A DNA stretch of 64,000 nt, taken from assembly GCA_037042915.1 (NCBI GenBank), contig CM073193.1, positions 806,001 through 870,000 on the forward strand, in the 5' to 3' direction. Below are positions 46,249-55,804 of the stretch, one piece after another (the stretch's first letter is position 1; each line of letters begins with the position of its first letter). A program made the position numbers and the translations under genes. The notes below the pieces were generated by a model that was not told the DNA's origin, made no database searches, and saw only the letters and a list, made by a program, of their open reading frames with translations. Source of the stretch: Auricularia sp. M13. Its lineage: Eukaryota > Basidiomycota > Agaricomycetes > Auriculariales > Auriculariaceae.

Positions 46249-46527
46249 CACTGGGCCCGGCATTGAGTGGTGGTCGAGAGTTGTTAGAGATTATCAGCAT
46301 GATTTTCTGCAAGAATCCATGAGTATCCATTGAAGGTGGCACAATACAAATCTCGGTGGCACTCTCTCACCCATTACAAATGATATTCCTTCAATAGGTG
46401 AATAGTCTGAATGGTGGTGCCGAGATTTGTTGACAACTACCCTCAAATTATTGTCGTACATTCTTGCAGAAACTCATGCTAATAATCTCTTAGAAATGAC
46501 AACCACTTCACTATCCCGGGTCCAGTG
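46249..46527. mobile_element. MITE-like element with long imperfect inverted repeats
   Basis: Starts CACTGGGCCCGG and ends CCGGGTCCAGTG. Inverted similarity continues inward for about 70 bp, including GATTATCAGCATGA against GATTATTAGCATGA and the shared TTTCTGCAAGAAT. A shorter inverted pair, AATCTCGGTGGCAC / GTGCCGAGATT, lies in the middle. Flanking TA is clear on the right and near the left end. It is absent from the left arm. Confidence 0.68.
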
Positions 46528-46784
46528 TAGGCTTTTATTATCGGTTGCTATCCAGTTGTTAGAAGATGGATGATTCTGCATGGATTTGTCCGTATCCTCA
46601 TGTGGTATTATGGTGTAAGGCATGGGGGGAGGTAAAATGCAATCCAGTAGGCCGCCCGGCGCATAGCGCCAGGCTGTCGGAACGTGGTTCACTTGCGCTC
46701 GGAAGCATTCGTCTAATCCCGCGACATGTTGGCACCTCTTGCCTACTATCCAGCTCCATCGGAGCACGCGCGAACCCAACGACT

Positions 46785-47681
46785 ATGGCACACGCACTAA
46801 GTACAGAAGTTTCAGTAGTGGAACTGCCACCTGTAAGGCTGCTGTCAGCTTCTAAGCTGTTTCCACGACTAACATTCGTGGAGAGCGTTGCAGAGGATCC
46901 TCTCGACCTTCGAGCTCTGTGGCCAATTACTGTTGATCTTACCGACGCTGCGACTCGCGTTACCAAGGCCGTTCACGACATAGCCTGTGCTCTGGCTGAC
47001 GACACGGAGACTGTTGCGACGCCGTTACGACAGCAGCTGCTGGAAATTCGCGCACGACTCACCTATGCGTATTCTGGAATCTGTTCCAACATCATTGCGA
47101 ACACCAGAGTTCTCATTTCATGGAGTGTCTATACTGCTGGCGCTACTCTTCGGGACGATCCTTCGAGCGACGACCCCGCCCATTTTCGAGAGATTGTGGA
47201 AGCAGTTATCAGCGCCTGCTCGACAAGTCGAGTAGTTGTGGATGAGACTCGGCAGGCATGGGATGCTTTCTATGTGTCCTTGTCACAATTATCTTCCACC
47301 CGCTCTCGTTCTTCGCAATCTGGCGTTGCCGCATTCCTGCGTAATTTTGGCACATTCACAACACCGATCACGTCATCACAGGCGAATTCCCAGCAATTTC
47401 GCACTGCAGAAATTGGAGCTGGCACTGGCGACGAATTTGGGCGGTTAATAGTTAGCCTGGAGCGCATCGAGGCGTTCTGGAGAAAAAGAGTGGAACTCTT
47501 TTCTGGCACGGGTCGCACTTTCGGTCGCGAAGAACTGGCTCGCTTCTACCAGTCCTGCCAGCACCTTGGAGATGCCTATCTCGACTTCACAGACCCATTT
47601 ACACAACACGAACTCGACCTCGCCCATCCTCAGCCGCCCATTATTCGCTCCCCTCGTACTCACAGCAAATTTGACAAGTAA
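46785..47681 (+). CDS. twin-A, right copy: unknown helical protein
   Basis: A single exon of 298 aa beginning MAHALSTEVSVVELPPVRLL, the same length as the left copy. Predicted all-helical: DLTDAATRVTKAVHDIACAL, QLLEIRARLTYAYSGICSNI, RQAWDAFYVSLSQLSSTRSR, RFYQSCQHLGDAYLDF. No signal peptide, membrane segment or known motif. The frame is open upstream to 46566, and the 5' flank (RGSLALGS-RLIPRHVG) is itself conserved between copies, so an earlier start is possible. It converges on twin-B, with stops about 90 bp apart. Retention of a full frame in both arms, while neighbouring duplicated genes decayed, suggests the product is used. Confidence 0.8.
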   Translation: MAHALSTEVSVVELPPVRLLSASKLFPRLTFVESVAEDPLDLRALWPITVDLTDAATRVTKAVHDIACALADDTETVATPLRQQLLEIRARLTYAYSGICSNIIANTRVLISWSVYTAGATLRDDPSSDDPAHFREIVEAVISACSTSRVVVDETRQAWDAFYVSLSQLSSTRSRSSQSGVAAFLRNFGTFTTPITSSQANSQQFRTAEIGAGTGDEFGRLIVSLERIEAFWRKRVELFSGTGRTFGREELARFYQSCQHLGDAYLDFTDPFTQHELDLAHPQPPIIRSPRTHSKFDK

Positions 47682-47770
47682 GCTTTGTAAATTGCGCACA
47701 AGGGCAGACGATATTGACGGGGATACATAGATCAGAGACGTCCTGGAGAGACCTGATTTAACTCTGACGT

Positions 47771-48954
47771 TCAGACCATGTTCGAGTTGTCGCAAGCTGT
47801 AGCGTTTTCTCCTTCCACGGAATTGAGAATGACCTGTACCTGTTTTTCGGCGCATCAGGATGCCGTGTAACATGCAAAATGTCACTCACTTCTCGTGAAT
47901 ACTGATTGAGAAGTTGTGCAATAGATTCCAGTTCGCACGTCACGTTGGTGATGCGGTGGGTTGGGGTCCACAGTGTCAGCGTATAAAACATGTAAGCTAG
48001 CTTCTGCCACCACTTCAGAAGCAAGGAGAGCGGGTAAGACAACCGGTAGGTCTCCACGCGCACGGCCTGTATGTCGGCGCGCGGGGGGGCTTTCCTAGTT
48101 GTCTCCCAGTACCCTAACGATCGAAAGTCAGGCACAGCTGTCGATCTTGATGGAGGATTGTAAACGGACATTGGGCAATGCAGGGTCCCATTCCGCCGCA
48201 CATCGCGGCGGCGGCGCTGACGATCGCCATTATGAAGGCAAGCATGGGGTGCGTGGTGTTCCAGGCAGCAGAAAGGACAGCAGCCGCGAATGTCGGGAGC
48301 GAGACGCAGATACTGCCGATCCGGACAGCCTTTATCCAGTTAGGAACGGTTGTAATGGAGGCTTCGCGGACGTGTGTCGACATCTCTTGAGAAATCTGCA
48401 CTTGCTTGAGATGCGGATAACAGAATGGTTGCATTACATACCGCCGCTGCAACGCCATACAGCTGCTTAAAGGCATCGCGAGTGATTTGGACACTACAAG
48501 CGAGCTTGTCCAGCTGTTCCTGACTGCTACGAGCCTGGGACGGGGTGATATCCTCCCCTGCGACGTCTAGTATACGAAGAAGTCGACCGATCTTGGTCTG
48601 AATCTCATCTGCAACAAATAACGACCGCCTGAGCGTCGATCGCGCATCTAGCGAAAATGCGACGGGTCTATTCAGGATAGAACCCGAGCCATGGTCGACG
48701 CATTGCCTATAAGACATAGTGAATGGTTCATAGACTGTAAGACTACGGCATTGCATAACATACGATTTCTCCTCATAGAGCGGGATGATCGCAAGACCAC
48801 GGGATAGACTTTCGGCTACGTGTGCCGGCAGAATTTGAGCTTGCAGATGAGGCAAATCCACAAAGTAAGAGAGAGACCCTTCCCTCGTCCCAAGAGCTAC
48901 CGATATATTCTGGGGTCGATATGTAGCGACGATGAGCTCCCTAGACCGAGACAT
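47771..48954 (-). CDS. twin-B, right copy: unknown membrane protein
   Basis: Five exons: 48764-48954, 48442-48706, 48170-48395, 47890-48113, 47771-47839; 324 aa, phases closing. Exon borders match the left copy one for one, and exons 3, 4 and 5 have exactly equal lengths (226, 224 and 69 nt). The membrane part is VSLPTFAAAVLSAAW, NTTHP and MLAFIMAIVSAAAAMCGG, followed by GPCIAQW and an aromatic helix (SLLLKWWQKLAYMFYTLTLW). A possible glycosylation or turn motif, NTTHP, between the hydrophobic segments is identical in both. Function unknown. Convergent with twin-A. Confidence 0.8.
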
Positions 48955-49313
48955 GGATTGAGAGTAGGGGAGATTCTGCTTACGATGAGACCCGGGGATT
49001 TAGACAGCTCATCCTTTGAGGTACACGCCTAATGCGCGTGTTGAAAGTTGAAGACGCGTGTATCAAGCCTGTACGAAGCATGCATCCAGGGCCCGGGCGG
49101 TGTTCTCAGCTCTGTGCTCCGATTATTCTGCGAGAGACAGTCAAAGGTTGGGGCGGGCCAACGCACGTCTTTTAATATAAATATGGGCACGCTGTCCCTC
49201 CAGGGTCGTGATATAGGATGGTCTGTGCGCGGGGAATTCGGCGTTGCGGACCGGGATGTTGCGGACTTGCACGTCATCGGTAAATCCCGTATACGCGTCC
49301 CTTCTTTGTCGCC

Positions 49314-51779
49314 ATGGCCCGCAAGCTAGCCGACGAGACACTAGCCGCGATTCTGGCCAACTTTCTGTCTGTTGATGAAGCCGATTTTGCATGCACGACC
49401 GCCAGCAAGTCGCCGTTTGCGAGCGACACTTTGTCGTCGTCGACCGTATTGCTCGTGTGCAAGCGCTGGTTGCGCGTCGCGACCCCCTTGCTCTACGGAA
49501 CGGTTATTCTGCGCTCTCCGGCCCAATCTAGTGCTCTAGCCGCCGTGCTCAAGCGACAGCCCACATTCGGAACCTATATTCGGAAGGTCCGCGTCGAAGG
49601 AGGTGTCGGCGCGTCAATCTGCAAAATCTTCAAAGCAGCGCCAAACATCACAGACTTGTGCTTAACTCTGGATCTGTACGCCAGCGATAACGTCACGCAC
49701 ATGTACAAGGCTTTATTTGACAGCGTCGCTCCCCAGCGCCTGGTGCTATGCAGTTCCTGGGGCTACTATCTGAACGGCAATAAGCCTATGAATGCAGCTC
49801 TCGATGCGCTTGAGGTCTGCATCTCGCAGTGGCCTTCACTGGTGCGCAACTCGTCCTTCTTCTAGTACATGTGCCCTGACGAAGACCCAGCGCGTCTTAA
49901 CGCTTGCAGACAACCTCGTGACAAAGTCTTCGCGACTCCACGACGCGGTATGCAAGGCGCAGCACCTGGAGCTTATCGATTTCCCTCAGCCGTGGAGTAC
50001 CGACAGGGGTAGATTTCTCTCGCGGTTGGCAGAACGCTGCTCAGCCCCAGTAATTCGTGTGGGTTGGTCGTCCCAGGGCCACGACCTGATCGGGCGACCG
50101 AAGGATTTGTTTTCCGAGCTATCTCCTGTGGCTCAGAAGAAAGTGCAGTTCGCGGAACCCATTGTGAAGAAGTGAGTCTGGTCGGTGGCTTCTCGAGTTA
50201 CCGATGCAATAACGTATCTCAGGGCCGCACTTTCGGTCGTCGCTCTTGCGTCCAACCCATCGTACATGCCCCTGTCCAATGTACCAGCAGAGACTCGTCG
50301 GATTATCTGGACCCGCATTCTCGACATCGTGATCGTGCACACGAAGGGAATCGACTTCAACAAATTTATAACAGAAGACAATTTCGATCCTCTAGAGGAC
50401 GATGACGAAGATCTCGCTGCGGGTGCTCGGGCATTGGCAACGCTTCCACGTGGTGCAATTCTTCAGTGCATGTCCGTTTGCAAGGAATGGAAGGTGCGTC
50501 GGATCGTCAGAGTGTGCAGCGATCGAGCTCACCACAATCTATATTCCGCTAGGACATTGCTACGGGCCTTTCCTGCCGATATTTGCGTCTCACGAATCAC
50601 CAGAAGGTCCAAAGCTTCATGAAGTGGGTAATATCGCGCGAGGATGCATCGGACCTCGTGAGCTTGGCTCGCACACTCGACCTTGGCAGCGATCGCGCTG
50701 CGGAGGTTGAGAGCATCTGCGACCAGTCGTTCCTCGGCCATTTCATCAACCTCCGGTCATTCAACAGCGGGGACGTGCCCATCTCCTCGACAGCTTTGGG
50801 GACGCTCTCCATGGCTCACCTCCGCACGCTCAAAATCCGTTCTTCTACTCCCGGGACGTACATCCTTCCGCCGTTCCCGTCGCTGCGCAAACTGGAGTGG
50901 ACTATCGAGATTTTGCCTCAGACATTCGAGGCCTCGTCCACGGATGCTAGTCCGTCCCTGCCCCTGCTCGAGACGCTCTCTGTCCGGGGCACGGGTGCGA
51001 GCAAGTTGCTTGCCAGCCTGAGCAAGTTTAGGTCCGTGCGTCTTCGGCAAAAGGTTCGCACCCTGACTGCCTGTCTCAGGTTACCAGCAATTACGTTGCT
51101 CGATTTCAACGACTCCGTTAACTCTCCGGAAGACCTGCGGGTATTTTGCGTCAGGAATGGGCAGAGTATCCGCACAGTGCGCAACCTTGGAACCTCGAAC
51201 CATCTGACTACTCTACTGCCCACATGCCCGGCTTTGAAAAGCATTGAACTCAGCAACGTACACGTATGTCTTCCACACTGTTACCTCAGCATGTGGCTTA
51301 CATTCATGGGAAGTTGCCACGCCTCGTGGAGAACATCCTCCAGCTCTCCACACCCCACACGGCGCTAGAAGAGATTACATATCCAAGAATCTGGTGTGTT
51401 CTCAGTCTATAGCATTCCTTCACGCATACTCACGACGAGGACGAGTAGCCTCGGTCGCAGATACAACGGGTCGCGTGGCCAGGAACTAGACATGCGATTA
51501 TTGTCCGCATTTTGCGACACGCTGGACCGTTCCAAGTTCCCCGCGATGCGAACCGTGCATATTATGAAATGGGATCTTTGGCCAGAAACACAGTACGCTC
51601 TGACTCTCCTGGCATGTAACACGTCCTAACCGCCATGAACTCGCGGTTGCAGACGTGACCTCATGAAGCATCCACTTCCGGCGCTCGCGGAGAAGATGCT
51701 GGAACGTGGTATCCGGATTGTGAATAGCGAGGGTACGGGTTGGAAGCCGCGGCTTGGAATCACCAAGAAGAAGTCATAA
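49314..51779 (+). CDS. F-box protein, intact copy
   Basis: Eight exons: 49314-49841, 49891-50171, 50223-50493, 50553-51031, 51080-51263, 51314-51393, 51449-51592, 51653-51779; 697 aa, all phases closing. The N-terminal F-box-like segment is LADETLAAILANFLSVDEAD followed by VLLVCKRWLRVATPLLYGTV. A second VCKEWK unit follows near residue 350. The rest is leucine-rich and repeat-like (LPLLETLSVRGTGASKLLAS, SLRKLEWTIEIL), as in SCF substrate adaptors. Members of this family are numerous in agaricomycetes. It would recruit substrates to an SCF ubiquitin ligase; substrates are unknown. A truncated inverted relic lies at 19.2-19.8 kb and a disrupted direct paralogue follows at 52.8 kb. Confidence 0.85.
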
Positions 51780-52322
51780 CTGAGCGGAGCGCCTTTCCCC
51801 AAATATGGCATTGTTACAGTCGTTATGCCTATCAAGGCGAGCAGTACTGTACAGCACATGAATGTACAGTATATGTAGCTACAACATCACCTTCCGTCAC
51901 ATACAATGGACTCTTCACCCGTAACGCGGAAGGACTGGGTGCTATCATCTTGTGTCGTTAGTCGCACTCAAATTCGCAGCGGAAATGTCGAAGAGACCAG
52001 AGACGGAAGGTGTGGTACGTCCGCCGTCGGTCGCGACTTTTGCCTCGGGCACGGACCACCCCTCTATATACCCGTCCTCCCGCGAACTGGGATTCCTTAG
52101 AACATACTCAGCTAGGATCTATTTATAGAAACTAACTGCAGTCTTGCGCACTCAAACGTGCCGCATTCTTCTCATCCACTCGATGACACCGCCCACACCC
52201 TGCTTTAGCAGAGAACATGCTCCGCTCGCGGAGCTCGATGAAGCTGACCACTGTCCTTTGCTTTCTGCTCTGGTGGATTGCAGGCAGCGGTCGTGGGGTT
52301 GTGGCTTGTCTGATGGATGCCT

Positions 52323-52789
52323 CATGTATTGCCTATGTAATCGTTTCTTGTAACTTACAGCAAGCATGTTAATCATAGTTTTTCGAATTTGCCCAACACG
52401 GAAAGTTCAAGGCCGAGAAGCTTGAAGCTTGAAGTTTGAAGTCGGAAATCTGGGGAAGAGAAGTGTGTATCAGCTCATAACCAGTATGTATTGTTGGCAA
52501 GCAAGCGGTGGTGTATGGCATGCTAGGTACAATGTCAAGTCCTTTGCCGTCACCTCCGTGTTTAGTGGGTTTCAGGTGTTTTCAGCACCTCTCAGCACTA
52601 CCCACTGTGACAGTCCATCAGAGATCGATTTGACCAGGTCCATGGGATGTGAGTTTGTCGTAAGTATGTCTCAGTGTCTGCGACCAGCGCGACCAATCTG
52701 TGAGTGACGAAATACATCCGCCCCCACGTTACGTTACGCGTTTCGGAAAATCCCGTCTACGTGTTCCTTCTCTTCCACCACTCGCACCA
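52323..52789. other. intergenic stretch between the two F-box genes
   Basis: Contains a short run of the heptad AAGCTTG-like word (52425-52442). No gene seen; it probably carries the promoter of the second F-box gene. Confidence 0.4.
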
Positions 52790-55616
52790 ATGGCCAATAA
52801 GCTGGCAGACGAAACGCTAGCCGCCATACTTGCGCATAGCCTCGCCGTTAGAGACGCTGATTTTGCTTGTACTACTGCCAGCAAGTCACCGTTCGCGAGC
52901 GATGCCTTGTCGTCGTCGATGATACTACTCGTGTGCAAGCGCTGGCTGCGCGTCGCGACGCCTCTGCTATACGAGACCGTCGTACTACGCTCAGTCCCAC
53001 AGGCAACCGCGCTAGCGTCTGCGCTGAAGGCGAATCGAGAGTTTGGTCGTTTCATCAAGAAGGTCCGCGTCGAAGGCGGCGTCGGCGCGTCTATCTGCTC
53101 GGTCTTCAAGGCCGCGCCAAACATCGCAGAATTGGCTCTGACGCTCGACCTATATGCTACCGACAACGTTTCCCACATGTACAAGTCGTTATTCGACGCC
53201 GTCTCTCCTCGCCGGCTAGTTCTCTGCAGCTCGCTGCACAGGCTGAACAACAACAAAGTAACCACGCTCGCCATCGAAACTTTATGCAAGTGCATAGTTG
53301 AATGGCCAAAATTGGTGCGCATGGCACTCCAGCAGGCTCGACGGAACTGACGGAATCCGTCCCAGCGCGTGGTTGCTTTGTCGGAGGCTCTAGTTGTCGA
53401 TTGTTCCCGAATTTACGAGGCCATTTGCCGCGCCTCTCAGTTGGAGATGATCCACATTCCACAACCTGAGTCCTACACCTACAAATCCGAATTCCTGTGC
53501 ACGTTGGCAGAGAACTGCTTGGCCCCGGTCGTTCGTGTCGGCTGGCCTGCCCAAGGCATAGACATATATGGGAGGTTCAAAGACCACCTAGTGGAGCTCA
53601 GTCCTCGTGCCAGGGAGAAGGTCCAATTTGCGGACTCAGTGAAGGGAAAGTGCGCATGCAACGCTGTTTTTCATACTGCTGCTTAGTCGTTTTCAGACCT
53701 GACGTTCTTCCAAGCAACCCGTCGTTTATACCATTAGCCAACACTTCGCAGGATATTCGATGCAAAATCTGGAGCAGAATCCTAGAGATTGTCATCATGC
53801 ATACTGGCGGTATCGACGAGGATACGTTACATGCAGATTGGTGGCACCATGTCAAATTGGAGGACCGGCTCCCGCGTGGTCCTGTGCTTCAATGCATGCT
53901 CGTATGCAAGGAATGGAAGGTATGCACAATCTTCGTACCCGAAAACATGAGACTAATATTTGACTGACCATTGGTTAGGACATCGCCGCTCCGTTGGCGT
54001 GCCGAAAAGTCGCTCTCACGAACTGGAGGAGGTTCGAAAGCTTCGAGCGTTTCCTGAGCGCTAACAGAGAAGCCTGCTTCCCTGACCTCGTACTGTACCC
54101 ACGCGTCACATTACCACGGCCTTCGACCTGTGACATGGGGGACACATTACCACGAGCAGTCTGTGACATGTGACCCTTACCTACCGTCAGCGCAGAATCA
54201 TCCTATTTTTAAGCATACAATGCGACTCTGCGAGAGTCCAATAAAGAGGATGAAGTATGATCATATATAACATGAGATAGCATAGTAAGTAAGGCCTATT
54301 GCGCGCAGTGCAGGAAAAAAATGGCATATTTCGAAGCTTTGGACATGTTGTGACATGTGGGAAACATTACCACCACCCGTTTGTGACCCGTGACAATCGC
54401 GTTTTATTACCACACCACGAAGGGCCTGTGACCCGTGACGTGGTAATGTGACGTGTGGGTACAGTACGCTCTCTCAAGGTCTGTGGCGACATCCTCATCA
54501 ATGTCTACGACGTCAGCCGCGTTGAAGCTACCATCCGCTCGGGCGAATATCTTAAAAGGTTCATCAATCTCGAGGAGTTCGATAGCGGGCGCGCCAGCGT
54601 CTCTCCAAAGGCACTGAAGGCTCTGACGTCCACCGCTGGGCAGCATCTACGCAAATTGGTTCTGCGTTCCGCTGACCCCGGCACATACACCCTCCCCGCT
54701 CTGCCCTGCCTCACGCACTTGCACTGGGAGATCGATGACCCCCAGATCACGCTCGCATTCAAGAAGTCCAATCCGACTTTTCCCGTCCTCGAGGAGCTCG
54801 CTCTGTCTGGATATGCATCTGGACTGCTTCTCCGGAAGTTTGCTAAGTGCAGGTAAGTGCGAGCGAGCGAGGTTAACGAACGATATGTGGTGACTCATGG
54901 CCGCGGACAGTATGCCCGCCCTGCGTGTCCTGGAGTTCGACGTGGATTGCAATGAGAAGGATGTTCAAACCTTTTGCTCCGTCCACGGAGGTCAGCTTCG
55001 TCGCGTCACAAACGCTGGTTGCCTGGACATGCTCCGCACCATTCTCAGCTATTGCCCCAAAGTTACGACCCTCGACATCAGCTGGGCTAGTGTGCGTCTC
55101 CCCGCCAGCGGGTGCTATTAGTTTCTCAAGGCCTCCCCACGCTCTGACAGATGCCACCCACTTGCATGGGTCCTGTGCTGCTTGGCGCACCCCATACCGC
55201 CCTCGAGGAACTTATCATACCGCCGCTTGAATGCCTGTGTGTGCATCCTATCTCAATCCTCTGCCGAGCTGAATTATCGCACACAGGCAAGGGAGCAGCG
55301 CGCCGGCCGAGGACGAACCTGAAATAGCGCTTCTGCATGGATTCTTGGAACAGGTATTACCAGAGCGCTTCCCTGCACTACGGACGGTGCAAATCAGGCA
55401 GCGCAATCTTTGGCCTACGACGCAGTACGTTTCTCGCAAAGTGGCAATTTTTTCTGGCTAATTTGATTCGACGCGAAGGCGCAAGATAGCGAAACACCCT
55501 ATGCCTCCGCTGGCAGAGATGATGCTTGCGCGCGGGATTCGTTTAGTCGACGAGGACGGCGTCGGGTGGAAACCTCGGCTCACAACTACGAGGAAGAAGC
55601 ATACCGACGTGATATA
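52790..55616 (+). pseudogene. F-box protein paralogue interrupted by a MITE
   Basis: Exons 52790-53314, 53366-53649, 53697-53919 and one from 53979 follow the same plan as the intact F-box gene and close in phase. The N-terminus is MANKLADETLAAILAHSLAV with LLVCKRWLRVATPLLYETVV, and VCKEWK recurs. Exon 4 is split after FPDLV by a 372-bp MITE (54093-54464); coding resumes as RSLKVCGDILINVYDVSRVE. Further on, VLEELALSGYASGLLL and the last exon (IAKHPMPPLAEMMLARGIRL) are recognisable, but a frame slip near 55185 separates HLHGSC from APHTALEELIIPP. Either the MITE is spliced out as part of an intron or, more likely, the gene is dead. Confidence 0.8.
54093..54464. mobile_element. MITE with 26-bp inverted repeats inside an F-box exon
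   Basis: Begins CTGTACCCACGCGTCACATT and ends AATGTGACGTGTGGGTACAG. The 26-bp terminal repeats differ at one position. TA is duplicated on both sides (54091-54092, 54465-54466), as for Tc1/mariner-type elements. The words CATTACCAC and TGTGAC(A/C) recur several times near both ends as subterminal repeats. No coding capacity. Near-identical termini point to a recent insertion. Confidence 0.9.
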
Positions 55617-55804
55617 ATCATCATATCCTACCTCACCAGGACATGATGACCTTGGTTGTTCCATTGACATATATATTTCAGACTCAGACAATAAATCCGT
55701 TCTGGTTCAGTACGAATCATTGTGAGATTATTACATAGCTAGTAAATAATAATACAACACGCAGAAAGTCGATGATCAAAGTAGAAAATGCGAGGCAAGG
55801 TCGT

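Larger units (their letters stand above)
45820..52322. repeat. right arm of large inverted duplication
   Basis: Counterpart of 18747-23060, with complete tRNase Z and F-box genes at its two ends. It is longer than the left arm because the left arm lost the middle of the F-box gene and because a MITE (46249-46527) sits only here. The complete genes suggest this arm is the source. Confidence 0.88.

Noticed and set aside
51264-51289. 26-nt intron in the F-box gene
   Set aside because: Too short; a 50-nt intron (51264-51313) using the next AG keeps phase and the conserved LPRLVENILQL exon start.
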